A DNA stretch of 64,000 nucleotides, from contig JANNWG010000017.1 in assembly GCA_031414695.1 (NCBI GenBank), positions 1-64,000 on the forward strand, read 5' to 3'. The translations under genes and the position numbers were made by a program. This document shows, one piece after another, positions 1-9,181 of this stretch. Every line of letters starts with the position of its first letter. The first letter of the stretch is position 1. This DNA comes from UKL13-2 sp031414695 (lineage in GTDB: Bacteria; Pseudomonadota; Gammaproteobacteria; Burkholderiales; Usitatibacteraceae). The notes under the pieces are model-generated. The model was given only the letters and a program-made list of their open reading frames with translations, was not told where the DNA came from and ran no database searches.

Positions 1-60
1 CGCCGATCTTCTCTAGAACGTCATCGGCGTTTATCGGCGTGCATCGGCGGTTCCAATGTT
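1..60. repeat. CCGAT/CAGAT-type tandem motif repeat (family E, divergent copy)
   Basis: Three close copies of ATCGGCG lie in the first 55 bases with spacers GTTT and GTGC. On the minus strand the spacing GAT-n-AC-n-GAT matches the CCACAGAT...CACGGAT...ACAGAT repeats near 37.98, 44.84 and 49.47 kb. It therefore looks like a diverged copy of that family. It sits just upstream of the gene starting at 84 and may be cut by the window edge. Confidence 0.5.
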
Positions 61-83
61 TTTAAGACACTATCTAAACCAAC

Positions 84-1238
84 ATGACAACCAAACAACA
101 TTTCGGCACCCGCGCCATTCATGCAGGCCAAGTTCCTGACCCCACCACCGGCGCGGTGATGACGCCCATTTACGCCACCTCCACATACGTGCAAAAAAGC
201 CCTGGCGTTCACCAAGGCTACGAGTACGCACGTACACATAACCCAACGCGCATGGCGTTTGAACGCTGTGTGGCAGATTTGGAAAATGGCGTGCAAGGCT
301 ATGCGTTTGCCTCTGGCCTTGCTGCTACCGCCACCGTGCTCGATACGCTCGATACCGGCTCGCACGTGATTGCCCTCGATGATTTATACGGCGGCACTTA
401 TCGCCTATTTGAAAACGTGCGTAAGCGCTCCGCTGGGTTGTCATTTACGTTTACCGATATGTCAGATGCCGCCAAAATTGAAGCGGCAATTCAGCCAAAT
501 ACCAAAATGATTTGGGTCGAGACGCCATCGAACCCATTATTGAAATTAGTGGATTTACAAATGGTCGCCGCCGTGGCAAAAAAACACGGCTTGATTGCGG
601 TAGCTGACAACACTTTCGCCACACCGTATGTGCAGCGCCCGCTCGACCATGGTTTTGATTTGGTCGTGCATTCGGTCACTAAATATTTGAACGGCCACTC
701 TGATATGGTCGGCGGCATGGTGGTCGCACGGGAAGCGGGTGCGTTGGCTGAAAAGCTGCAATATTTACACAATGCCGTCGGCAGTATATTGGGTCCCTTC
801 GATAGCTTCCTTGCCATGCGCGGCTTGAAAACATTGCATTTACGCCTGGAGCGCCACTGCCAGAGCGCGATGGATATTGCAACATGGCTATCAACACATC
901 CGAAGGTAGATCGTGTGATTTATCCGGGCCTCGCCTCACACCCGCAGCATGACATTGCCAAAAAACAGATGCACGGATTTGGCGGCATGGTCACCGTAAT
1001 ATTAAAAGGCACGCTAGAAGAATCACGTCAATTTTTAGAGCGCCTACAAATTTTTGTCTGCGCGGAAAGCTTGGGTGGTGTTGAAAGCCTAGCCGAGCAT
1101 CCTGCCATCATGACTCATGCCTCTATCCCCGCGCATATTCGCGCTGCATTGGGTATTAATGATTCGCTGGTCAGGCTCTCCGTTGGTGTGGAAGACGTAG
1201 AAGATTTGAAAGCGGATATCGCGCAGGCGTTGTCCTAA
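84..1238 (+). CDS. Cys/Met-metabolism PLP-dependent enzyme (cystathionine gamma-synthase/lyase type)
   Basis: This is a 384-residue cytosolic enzyme of the trans-sulfuration family, fold-type I PLP. It has the family's N-terminal FGTRAIHAGQ and the EYARTHNPTR segment (about residues 47-56). The PLP-binding block is SVTKYLNGHSD with the Schiff-base lysine at about Lys200, followed by the C-terminal SLGGVESLAEHPA signature. Length is normal and no residue looks missing. Sequence alone does not separate cystathionine gamma-synthase, gamma-lyase and beta-lyase. The ATG at 84 gives the standard N-terminus, although no strong Shine-Dalgarno sequence precedes it. The gene stands alone, with a family A palindrome 7 bases after its stop. 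Confidence 0.9.
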   Translation: MTTKQHFGTRAIHAGQVPDPTTGAVMTPIYATSTYVQKSPGVHQGYEYARTHNPTRMAFERCVADLENGVQGYAFASGLAATATVLDTLDTGSHVIALDDLYGGTYRLFENVRKRSAGLSFTFTDMSDAAKIEAAIQPNTKMIWVETPSNPLLKLVDLQMVAAVAKKHGLIAVADNTFATPYVQRPLDHGFDLVVHSVTKYLNGHSDMVGGMVVAREAGALAEKLQYLHNAVGSILGPFDSFLAMRGLKTLHLRLERHCQSAMDIATWLSTHPKVDRVIYPGLASHPQHDIAKKQMHGFGGMVTVILKGTLEESRQFLERLQIFVCAESLGGVESLAEHPAIMTHASIPAHIRAALGINDSLVRLSVGVEDVEDLKADIAQALS

Positions 1239-1244
1239 GTTATT

Positions 1245-1312
1245 AAAACTCGCCTATTGGCGGGCATTTTAATAATAAATTGCTCCAAAGCCCCCGTAAA
1301 TAGGCGACTTTA
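1245..1312. repeat. Family A palindrome, copy 1
   Basis: An imperfect palindrome of about 67 bp with left arm AACTCGCCTATTGGCGGG and right arm CCCCCGTAAATAGGCGACTT. It separates the convergent genes ending at 1238 and 1310, where it could act as a two-way terminator. Confidence 0.8.
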
Positions 1313-2320
1313 TGATTTTATTGTATGCGCCCGAAACTCCGCATAGTCAATCAAACTCAACGGCGGATACGCGCCAATTTGTTTGGCAGTGTCGAGTCTG
1401 ACGATTAATGAAAAACGTTTCAACGTCTCGATCGGCACATCGCGTTCACCGCTTAGTAATTGCGCGGCCTTAAAGCCTGCAAATTGACCAACTTGGGTGA
1501 ATTTTGAAACCAAACCCATCAGCACAGGCGCTTCACTATTAAGCATTGATTCAACGGACGCAAAGGTGGCGAGCCCGTGCGCACTGGCCGCGCCCGCCAC
1601 ACTCGCAAGCTGGCTAAATAGATAACTATCTGGTCCTAGATATAGCCAATTGACGCCAGCTTTAACGAGCCTTGCAACCATCTCGGTATGCACATTTGCA
1701 TCTGCGGCATTGAGCTTGTTATTGGTTATCGCAAACGCTTCACTGACCACCTCAAACCCATGCGCTCGTCCCAGCGCTTGCCAAGCGCTGACATTTGCTA
1801 CTGAGTTAGGTTCTAGCGGGTTATAGATGATGCCTAGTCGCGTAATGGCGCGATAGCTCTGCATAGCTGCCAATTGTGTAGCCATTGGTGCCACGTGTGA
1901 CACGCCTGCCAAACGACGGCGATGCGAAGTCAGTGACTGCGTCAGATTTGCGGCAACTGGATCTGCCACGATTGCAAACACCAACGGAATAACACTACCA
2001 ATCAGCGGATGCGGTTTATCTGCACTTCCGGCCAAGCCTAACGTGGCAGGTGTGCCCCATGCATAAACGAGGTCAGGCTTTGTCTGCACAATATCAGCCG
2101 CAATTGCGGCGAGCTTATCGGCACGTTGTGCCGCGTCTTGCCAGATAAATGTAGGCTGAATTTGTTGCGTTTTCCAAAAATCAACAAAGCCCGCTTCCGC
2201 ATCTGTTTTGCCGCGCCACGTCACCATATAGATGCGCGGTTTAGCGATGGTCGTTTGCGCAATCGCGACACGGCTCATCGCTAGTGTCGCGACCAATAAA
2301 AATTGGCGACGCTTAATCAT
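1310..2320 (-). CDS. ABC-type substrate-binding protein, TrpX/PF04392-like
   Basis: A 336-residue exported protein. The N-terminus MIKRRQFLLVATLAMSRVA is a signal peptide with a twin-arginine-like RR. The body resembles uncharacterised ABC substrate-binding proteins of the PF04392 type, with segments such as PLVFAIVADPVAANL, RLGIIYNPLEPNS and MGLVSKFTQVGQFAG and two alpha/beta lobes. The ATG at 2320 is preferred over GTG at 2326 because TAGG lies about 5 bases upstream. The start overlaps the end of the MFS gene, so the two are probably co-translated. No ABC permease or ATPase gene lies nearby, so it may act as a periplasmic ligand sensor for the neighbouring membrane proteins. That role is inference. 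Confidence 0.75.
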   Translation of the reverse strand: MIKRRQFLLVATLAMSRVAIAQTTIAKPRIYMVTWRGKTDAEAGFVDFWKTQQIQPTFIWQDAAQRADKLAAIAADIVQTKPDLVYAWGTPATLGLAGSADKPHPLIGSVIPLVFAIVADPVAANLTQSLTSHRRRLAGVSHVAPMATQLAAMQSYRAITRLGIIYNPLEPNSVANVSAWQALGRAHGFEVVSEAFAITNNKLNAADANVHTEMVARLVKAGVNWLYLGPDSYLFSQLASVAGAASAHGLATFASVESMLNSEAPVLMGLVSKFTQVGQFAGFKAAQLLSGERDVPIETLKRFSLIVRLDTAKQIGAYPPLSLIDYAEFRAHTIKS

Positions 2321-4460
2321 GTTCACCTACTATCGACTCTCGCGATGTCGATGTCGAAATGTGCAGCAATGCGAAGCCAATCCCACACGCCAACACGATG
2401 GCGCCCAGCACAATAAAGGATTGCCGAAATGTCACCCATTGTAGAAGTGCTGCTGCCACTAATGGGCCGACCGCGCTGCCGATGCGCTCAACTAATCGGT
2501 AGTAGCCATACACTGTGGCCTCGCCGCGCGCGGCTATCTCTGCACGCGCGAGCTGCGGCACCATCGCCGCTTGCGGGGTAATGCTTAATGCTTGCGCGAC
2601 ACCCAGTATGCTCACCAGTACAGCAGCAGCGACGATGTCATTCGGAATTAACATCGCCAAGCCCGCGAGACCTGAAAGCGCAATACCAATGCTCACAAAC
2701 CAAACTTGACTATTAACGCGTCTGGCCTGATTAAATCGATCCAGCATATCGGCAGCGATTGGCACAAACAACACCATCAAAACGGAATAGATCATGATAA
2801 TGCGACCGGAGGTGGCTGCTGAATGACCGCTCGCCGTGAGATACAGCGGCAACAGAAAATAACAATACGCCACCAAGATAAGTTTGGCAGGCACTGCCGC
2901 AAGCAATAGTAAGCCTAAAAATTTTAGATTCGTCAGCGGGTGCGGTTTTACGTGTGACGATGGTGTGCTAATTTGCGTGACGACGCGCGTAGGTATTGGC
3001 TTATCTTGCGGCAGGCTCAGCCAGCCAACAATCAGCGAAAGCACCGCCAATACGCCGGCAACAACAAACGTAGCGCGATAGCCCAGCCCATCCGCCAGCA
3101 AACCACCTACCGATGGACCGCATGCGAGTGAGACCATGATGATGCTGACAAAGCCAGCTAAGCCTTTCGCACGTGTACGACTATCGGTGTAGTCGAGTAC
3201 CATGCCCTGCGCGGCTACAAAGGCGATGGCCCAAGCCGCGCCAGCAAGACCGCGCCATACCAGTAAACCCGCCAACGTTGTTGACTGCGCGGCGAGCAAA
3301 TGCGCGGTAATCGCACATATTGCGCCAATTAAAAATGCACGTCGCCTGCCGACACGCTCACTCCAGCCGCCTAACACGGGCTGCGATACAGCAACAATAA
3401 ACATGAATAAAAAAATGGGCAATCCGACCACCCAAGTCGAAGAAATCGACAAACTACCGACAGCCATCGTTGAAGCATAAATGGGTATAAAACTGCGTGA
3501 TAAATCCTCCGCCAGCAGCATTAAAAAAAACGGCGCTCGCATTCGCCCTAATGCCGTTGATGGGTCGATGACGATGGATCGTGCTGTCTGTGTTGAGAGT
3601 CCAAATTGATTACGTAATTGACGAAGCTGTTGAATCACATTTAATAAGGCAATTTTTTCAGCCTCCGTGGGACATGCGCGATAACATGCCAATCGCTTTC
3701 GTAAACCACTTTTTGCAGCGCGATACTCATTCACTAGCGAATCCTGTTCAATACGTAGCGACATGGCTAAAGTTCGTAACGCACCTGGAAAGCGCCCCGG
3801 AATCGCACCAACAATTGCCCCATTCGTTAAGTTTGAAATAGACATCGTGAGCGAGCGCAAAGGCGACACCACAATTGGGCCTGCTAAAAAATAAATAAGC
3901 TCAAGTGTTATAAATACTGAAACGACTAATATCACCAAAAGATCGATGGCTAATTCACCAAAAAGCCGTTTGATATAGCGCGGATCAACAATGACTTCGA
4001 GTGTGCCGCGTTGCAAGCCTTCTGCTTCTGAAACAATATTGATGGCCGCAGTTGCCGTTAGCGACGATAGCGGTTTATCACGTTCATCGCGCTCATCACG
4101 TTCATAGCGCAATTTGGCCGAATGTAATTGAACGCCATCCAACACCACCGAAATACGTTGAAGCTCCACATGCTTAGCGCGAATACGCTCTAAATCCGCC
4201 GCGACAGCAGGCATTTTGTCGAGCGGAATACCGAGTGCTGCCGCTTCATTCATCGTCGCTGCCACGGCATTCGCAACGCTATCGGCTTTTTTGACCATCT
4301 CAAACGTGAGGGTTTTATCGGCGTAATCGTAGGCTGCGCTGCAAATAATAATCATGCTGACAGTTAGCATCAGCAGCATCGAAGCAATACTTATCACTGC
4401 AAGATTTTTGCCGGGTAGCGGCGCTAACTTTGGTTGCTTAATCGTTGATGCTGTTTTCAT
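2313..4460 (-). CDS. MFS transporter with N-terminal membrane sensor/HAMP-like module
   Basis: A 715-residue inner-membrane protein with two parts. Residues about 1-260 look like a receptor: a transmembrane helix (about 20-42), an extracytoplasmic segment of some 120 residues, a second helix (about 170-195) and a HAMP-like linker (VVSPLRSLTMSISNLTNGAI). From about residue 300 follows a 12-helix MFS carrier with the family loop GGWSERVGRRRAF and a second-half repeat of similar layout. Typical MFS carriers are about 400 residues, so the N-terminal third is an added domain. The ATG at 4460, four bases after the upstream stop, is chosen over TTG at 4490. An in-frame ERDERDERD micro-repeat lies in the extracytoplasmic part. 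The substrate is unknown. Confidence 0.8.
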   Translation of the reverse strand: MKTASTIKQPKLAPLPGKNLAVISIASMLLMLTVSMIIICSAAYDYADKTLTFEMVKKADSVANAVAATMNEAAALGIPLDKMPAVAADLERIRAKHVELQRISVVLDGVQLHSAKLRYERDERDERDKPLSSLTATAAINIVSEAEGLQRGTLEVIVDPRYIKRLFGELAIDLLVILVVSVFITLELIYFLAGPIVVSPLRSLTMSISNLTNGAIVGAIPGRFPGALRTLAMSLRIEQDSLVNEYRAAKSGLRKRLACYRACPTEAEKIALLNVIQQLRQLRNQFGLSTQTARSIVIDPSTALGRMRAPFFLMLLAEDLSRSFIPIYASTMAVGSLSISSTWVVGLPIFLFMFIVAVSQPVLGGWSERVGRRRAFLIGAICAITAHLLAAQSTTLAGLLVWRGLAGAAWAIAFVAAQGMVLDYTDSRTRAKGLAGFVSIIMVSLACGPSVGGLLADGLGYRATFVVAGVLAVLSLIVGWLSLPQDKPIPTRVVTQISTPSSHVKPHPLTNLKFLGLLLLAAVPAKLILVAYCYFLLPLYLTASGHSAATSGRIIMIYSVLMVLFVPIAADMLDRFNQARRVNSQVWFVSIGIALSGLAGLAMLIPNDIVAAAVLVSILGVAQALSITPQAAMVPQLARAEIAARGEATVYGYYRLVERIGSAVGPLVAAALLQWVTFRQSFIVLGAIVLACGIGFALLHISTSTSRESIVGEHD

Positions 4461-4464
4461 GAGG

Positions 4465-5256
4465 TCACGACGACTGTCGCCAATTGGCAAGTGCCAATCG
4501 CGCCGCTGTAAGTCTCAACGCTAATGGCCGTAATGCACCCTGCCACCCGCTATCATTTTGTAATTTGATCGTCTCATCTGTATTTAGCATTTGCTTAAAT
4601 ACGCTTGCGGCATGTGTGGTATCGCGTTCAAAACGTCGCATCAATATCGCCAGCAATACAAACAATAATATTGCCGTCACCACTAACGTCGTCAGTACCG
4701 TAGGCAACAAGGCTGAAAATAATTCAGACCGTACTGATGCGCCTGTTGCTGTGCCCGCTTTTGTGCCATATTGCACCGCGATAAATCCTTCTTGCACACC
4801 AAAACTATTGGTCACGATCGTGCCTGCGACTGACTCTGCATCGCCCCAATACTGCCAGCGATAGTCTGCATTTTTTGCACCAGCGGTTAATGCCTGTTGC
4901 TGCCGCACAGCGGCGCGCCATGTCTCGGGTATTGATTGCCCAAGGTGTGTTGGCTCAGTTGAATAAATAATGATCTCATTACGACCAGCCACGTTTATTG
5001 CCACAATAGCCGCATCAGCCAACTTACGCCGTGCAAGTGCCGTCGGTAGTGCGGTTAATTCATTAAAACTTAACCCCAGCGTAAAACTTTTTTCAATCAC
5101 CTTATCAACATCGCGTGCGACTAAATCATAGCGGCTATGACGTAGTGCGTGATACGTATTATCAACCTTGAAGGCAATCAATAAAGTAGTCATACCAACC
5201 GCGAATAACGCAATCAATGTGGCAAGTACAAGCAATTTTCGATTTAGGACACTCAC
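4465..5256 (-). CDS. Membrane protein with single-Cache/HAMP-like sensor layout
   Basis: A 263-residue protein. A transmembrane helix at about 8-28 is followed by an extracytoplasmic domain of about 150 residues and a second helix at about 185-208 (LPTVLTTLVVTAILLFVLLA). It ends in a short cytoplasmic tail resembling the start of a HAMP segment. There is no kinase, cyclase or chemotaxis output domain. The topology mirrors the N-terminal third of the downstream MFS protein, so the two may form a heteromeric sensor. That is inferred from topology and operon position only. The GTG start lies one base after the stop of the acetyltransferase gene. Confidence 0.6.
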   Translation of the reverse strand: MSVLNRKLLVLATLIALFAVGMTTLLIAFKVDNTYHALRHSRYDLVARDVDKVIEKSFTLGLSFNELTALPTALARRKLADAAIVAINVAGRNEIIIYSTEPTHLGQSIPETWRAAVRQQQALTAGAKNADYRWQYWGDAESVAGTIVTNSFGVQEGFIAVQYGTKAGTATGASVRSELFSALLPTVLTTLVVTAILLFVLLAILMRRFERDTTHAASVFKQMLNTDETIKLQNDSGWQGALRPLALRLTAARLALANWRQSS

Positions 5257-5257
5257 G

Positions 5258-5863
5258 TTAACTTGTACGTGCCATTAAGTGCTCTAAATGCACCTCTACT
5301 GCAGGCCATTCACTATTGAGCATGCTGAAGTAAACCGATGAGCGCGGCGTACCGTCGGCCAAAATAATATGATTTCGCAAGACGCCTTCACGGTGTGCGC
5401 GTATTTTTTCAATAGCGTCGATGGAGGCAAAATTGCGTTGGTCAATTTTGAATTGCACGCGAACCACATTGAGCCTTTCAAAGGCGTGCTTTAACAGCAA
5501 ATATTTGCTCTCAAGGTTAAAGCCTTCACGCTGATAAGGTAGGCCAATCCAAGTGCCAATTTCGACGACGCGATTATCAATGTCAATTTCCATATAGCGT
5601 GTCGTGCCAATGGCATGGCCTGATTTATTTTCAATAATCGCGAATGGCAAATCTGTGCCGTCAGTCTGCCGCGTGAGCAAAGCCGACACCAAGCCCTGCA
5701 TACCTTGCTCGCGATAAGTGCGTGCATCGAGCAGATAACGCCATATAGAACGTCTGCTATCGCTTGCATCCATACAGGCATTGTCGAGTGCTGAAATGTG
5801 CGACATCGCGAGCGGCACAAGACTTATATGCGCGCCAGTTAGTGTAAGAGGTGTAATGTTCAC
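5258..5863 (-). CDS. GNAT-family N-acetyltransferase (RimJ/RimL-like)
   Basis: A 201-residue cytosolic protein with the RimJ/RimL layout: early LTLTGAHISLVPL, then FAIIENKSGHAIGTTRYMEI, GTWIGLPYQREGFNLESKYL as a diverged acetyl-CoA loop, and FKIDQRNFASIDAIEKI. The usual R/Q-x-x-G-x-A loop is seen as QREGFN, with Asn in place of the common Thr/Ala. It begins at GTG 5863, preceded by AAGG. It is the first gene of the minus-strand operon leading to the sensor and MFS genes. The substrate is unknown; N-terminal protein acetylation or small-molecule resistance are both possible. Confidence 0.75.
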   Translation of the reverse strand: MNITPLTLTGAHISLVPLAMSHISALDNACMDASDSRRSIWRYLLDARTYREQGMQGLVSALLTRQTDGTDLPFAIIENKSGHAIGTTRYMEIDIDNRVVEIGTWIGLPYQREGFNLESKYLLLKHAFERLNVVRVQFKIDQRNFASIDAIEKIRAHREGVLRNHIILADGTPRSSVYFSMLNSEWPAVEVHLEHLMARTS

Positions 5864-6048
5864 GAGCGCCTTTTTTGATTAAAAAAAACCAAGCTACATT
5901 ACTAAAGCGTATTTAAGGCGACTCAACTATCACCAGCAACTAAAGTCTTTGCTAGATGATGAATTATTGATGAAGGGTGCAAATTGTTCGGCTACAATCA
6001 TTGGCTACATAGATTGTAAGCATCCCACGTAGATACTAGGTGAGTTAT

Positions 6049-8784
6049 ATGAGGCATCACAAACAATACCATTGCAAACGCAATATCTTTAGTTTTATGC
6101 TGGCATCAGCACTATTGTTGTCGATATTTTTTGCGCCCTTGCAAACCTACGCACAGCCGCCTGTGCCTGCATCGCCAGCACCACAACCCATCGACATTAC
6201 TGACGCTGTGCTCATTGCATTACCCAAACTTTCAGAGTCACAGGTGCGGGAATTAGTTGGCGACGTGGCGATGCAATATCGACTGACAGCAGGTTACCGT
6301 GTTGTTAGCCCTAAAGATATTAATCTCATCGTACCGTCTGGGGTGACTATACAAGGCGCGATGATGCGTGGCATGGGCGCGACAAGTGAGACAGTGGTGA
6401 TGGGCTACATCATGCCACCACGCAGACTACCGCAGCTCTGGGTAGCCGCGTGGACGGGAGAAGTCGCTAGCCGCTCGCCGTGGCCTGCACTAGCGCAAGG
6501 TGCATCGGGCGAATTTGGTAAGGCAGTACAGTTATTGCTAGCCGAGCGCAATAAAGTTTTGTCTAAATTATCACTTTACGAATTAGAGTCGCGCGTCTTA
6601 AGTTTGAGTTATGTCGATGCAGACGCAGCGCTATTTGCGCTTCGCGCGATGGGCTACGCCGCCATTACCGATACTGACGCACTCGCTACTGATGATTCTT
6701 ATAAAGGTAACGAGACCTTTGGCGCGGAGCCTCCTGTAGCGGCGGCAGCCAATACTAACCAAGCACAAAATGCCGCGTTGCAGGGTTTGCCGCCAGAGGA
6801 GATAAAACGCCTCTTACCAAAATTTCCAGCGATTCGCAATTTGCCGACCAATATTAATTTTGACCGTCTGCCGCTGGTTGTGCGTTTGCCGGCTACGGAA
6901 GCGCGCAATATGGGACTGGTCGGCGCAACCGACGGCCAAGCTGCAGCGGCACGCGATCAACTGGGGCTCACCATCATTCCGCAAGCTGCCGCACAGTTAA
7001 ATGAAACCGTGACAGGTGGGGCGTCACAATTGCTGGTGATGTTTCATCCGGGCTACCCAGAGCAGTTTCAAAAATTACGACGCATCATAACTGACACCAT
7101 TGATCGCCCCGCGCGACAGGTGTTTGTTGAAGGTTTGGTGTTAGAAATATCGAGCGAGGCACTACGCGAGCTAGGCGTGAAATGGGAGTTACAAAAAGGC
7201 TCGCAACTATTTACCTTAGGTGGTGGCGTGACGCCTGGCACGGCAGTGGATACAACTTTCTCTTTCGCACGCACCGCACTCAATATTTCGCCTTCGCAAA
7301 TGCTCGCCAATATCAAGGCGTTAGTGCAGACAAATAAAGCCGAAGTGTTATCGCGCCCGTCTATTCTCACACTCGATAATCGGCAAGCGACCATTCGCGT
7401 TGGTAGCGATATTCCAATTGCAACCAGTAAGGATGCCTCAGACGGTAAAAGCGGGCGCGTGTCGTTTGCGTTTCAATATTTACCGACGGGGATTTTGCTA
7501 AATGTGCGGCCACGTATTTCTGAAGATGGCACTGAAATCAGTATGCAAATTGATGCGACTGTTTCGGCCACCGTGCCTAATCAAGACTTGCGCGTGATTG
7601 ACCCTACTACCCGCGTCACACTCGCCTCAGCACCCACTATCTCGACGCGTCGCGTGCAAACCTATGCACGCATACGTGACAATATGCCGCTGATTATTGG
7701 CGGACTGGTCAGCCGTGATCAAATATCGACGACTGACAAAATTCCGCTTGCAGGTGATATTCCATTTTTAGGCAAATTATTTGGCCGCGAGTCTTCACAA
7801 GACCGTAAGCGCGAAGTCATTATCGTGCTCACGCCGTCGGTGGTGACAGAAAATATTCGCGAAACGCGCGCACAAAATCCGCGTGACTCTGATTATTTTG
7901 ATTTGCGAGATACCGCGCTTTTCAAAGAGCACTACCGCATTCGAGCGGAAGATTTAGTCGATAGTTCCTACATTCGATTTAATCGACGCTTTTTAAACTA
8001 TCGCGACATTGCTAATCGCGTTATCGAGCGTGATGCCGGCTTAGCGAACCGTGCGCCAGTGTCTTTATTTGCGGGCACTCGTATACCGGGCGAATTCATT
8101 TTTGTTAGCGGCATGATGTATCGCATGCTAGACCGCATGGATGCCAATGAAGCGTTGAAACTTGAAAATATCATGACCTTTGAGCAAGTTGGCGCGGACA
8201 GAAATGAACGCCGCCAAATAGCACTGGTTGATTTACTTGCGCGTTTTGGCGATGGCAAAAACTACCAAAGTTTCTTCGATAAAAATCTCGGCAAGGCGTT
8301 GGCACTTCGCTTTAGTCTCACCCGTAACTCCACCCGTGCCGAAGATATGTTCACCGAGCCTGTTGCCAACATTAGCTTGGTGGATGTCGCCAATCGCGTG
8401 GAGTGGCAGCAAAAATTATGGGACTTAAACCAACCTGTAGGCGTGGGGGCTGCGGCAACGCCACAATTTACGATCCTCATTCACGAGCCGAGCGACCTAC
8501 GTCGCTTGCAATTAGCGATTGCGACACAAAATACGGTACTCAATAACGGTGGTACACAGGGCATGGTGTTTGATCGATGGTTGCCAGGCCGTATGCTGCA
8601 TCTGCAAGAGACTTCCGCTAAATGGGAACGCACATTATTAGCCCCCATCGCGCAATATTTTTTCATTGGTGAGCACTACATGAAATATTTTGCCGCCGAG
8701 CACGAACGTGCCATTGCCAACTTAGATCGCACCTTGCGATTGCCTGAAAACAAGAAACTTACTGAAGGCATAATACTTCCTTAA
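6049..8784 (+). CDS. Secretin-family outer-membrane protein with long C-terminal extension
   Basis: A protein of about 911 residues. The ATG at 6049 is chosen over GTG 6040 because AGGTGAG lies 4 bases upstream. A signal peptide ends near QTYAQ. The middle carries the secretin core: VFVEGLVLEIS (about residue 360), NKAEVLSRPSILTLDN (about 430), PTGILLNVRPRIS (about 483), MPLIIGGLVSR (about 545) and KREVIIVLTPSVV (about 590). These match the beta-barrel of GspD/PilQ-type channels. About 310 residues then follow with no recognisable domain, whereas secretins usually end soon after the VLTP motif. No type II, type III or type IV pilus genes flank it. A Pro/Ala-rich stretch follows the signal peptide. 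A family A copy overlaps the stop. Confidence 0.85.
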   Translation: MRHHKQYHCKRNIFSFMLASALLLSIFFAPLQTYAQPPVPASPAPQPIDITDAVLIALPKLSESQVRELVGDVAMQYRLTAGYRVVSPKDINLIVPSGVTIQGAMMRGMGATSETVVMGYIMPPRRLPQLWVAAWTGEVASRSPWPALAQGASGEFGKAVQLLLAERNKVLSKLSLYELESRVLSLSYVDADAALFALRAMGYAAITDTDALATDDSYKGNETFGAEPPVAAAANTNQAQNAALQGLPPEEIKRLLPKFPAIRNLPTNINFDRLPLVVRLPATEARNMGLVGATDGQAAAARDQLGLTIIPQAAAQLNETVTGGASQLLVMFHPGYPEQFQKLRRIITDTIDRPARQVFVEGLVLEISSEALRELGVKWELQKGSQLFTLGGGVTPGTAVDTTFSFARTALNISPSQMLANIKALVQTNKAEVLSRPSILTLDNRQATIRVGSDIPIATSKDASDGKSGRVSFAFQYLPTGILLNVRPRISEDGTEISMQIDATVSATVPNQDLRVIDPTTRVTLASAPTISTRRVQTYARIRDNMPLIIGGLVSRDQISTTDKIPLAGDIPFLGKLFGRESSQDRKREVIIVLTPSVVTENIRETRAQNPRDSDYFDLRDTALFKEHYRIRAEDLVDSSYIRFNRRFLNYRDIANRVIERDAGLANRAPVSLFAGTRIPGEFIFVSGMMYRMLDRMDANEALKLENIMTFEQVGADRNERRQIALVDLLARFGDGKNYQSFFDKNLGKALALRFSLTRNSTRAEDMFTEPVANISLVDVANRVEWQQKLWDLNQPVGVGAAATPQFTILIHEPSDLRRLQLAIATQNTVLNNGGTQGMVFDRWLPGRMLHLQETSAKWERTLLAPIAQYFFIGEHYMKYFAAEHERAIANLDRTLRLPENKKLTEGIILP

Positions 8785-8849
8785 AGTCTTTTATTGGCGG
8801 GCATTTTGAAGCGTTTTTGCTTGAAAATAGCCGCCAATAATAGAGTTTA
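8783..8849. repeat. Family A palindrome, copy 2
   Basis: Arms TTATTGGCGGGCATTTT and AATAGCCGCCAATAATAG around a short AT-rich centre. The TAA stop of the secretin gene (8782-8784) overlaps the left edge. Confidence 0.8.
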
Positions 8850-8860
8850 CTAAGGGGAAA

Positions 8861-9013
8861 CTTCTCATAATCCGCCGTTCGTGCTGATCCTTCGAATCTC
8901 AGTACAGGGCAAGCTACGCATATCGAAGCACACGCTCTTAAGTGCTTGATTTATAGGGCTTGAACAACTCTTCGATACCTTAGGGCGAACGGAATTTCAG
9001 GTTATGAGAAGCT
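8861..9013. repeat. Family B palindrome (TTCTCATAACC-ended), copy 1
   Basis: Begins CTTCTCATAA and ends GGTTATGAGAAG. Inside are CCGTTCGTGCTGATCCTTCG and the reverse-type block CTTAGGGCGAACGGAAT around TGCTTGATTTATAGGGCTTG. It is closely related to the copies at 42.4 and 62.8 kb. It lies between family A copies 2 and 3, so 8785-9181 is filled by repeats and holds no gene. Confidence 0.75.
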
Positions 9014-9073
9014 GCTATGGGGGATATGCATCAGGCGCAGGTTTTAAGCACACCCAACAGAAAATAAAAAGAG

Positions 9074-9142
9074 TAAACCCTAATAAAGGCGGCGATTTTC
9101 AAGTGTTTATGCTTGAAAATTACCGCCAATACTAGGGTTTAC
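9074..9142. repeat. Family A palindrome, copy 3
   Basis: TAAACCCTAATAAAGGCGGC at the left pairs with GCCAATACTAGGGTTTA at the right. The centre TTTTCAAGTGTTTATGCTTGAAAA is itself a stem-loop (TTTTCAAG/CTTGAAAA). It ends 40 bases before the stop of the next minus-strand gene. Confidence 0.8.
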
Positions 9143-9181
9143 TAAGGGGGTATGTTCGCGTAGTGGTGCTGCTTACTTTTG

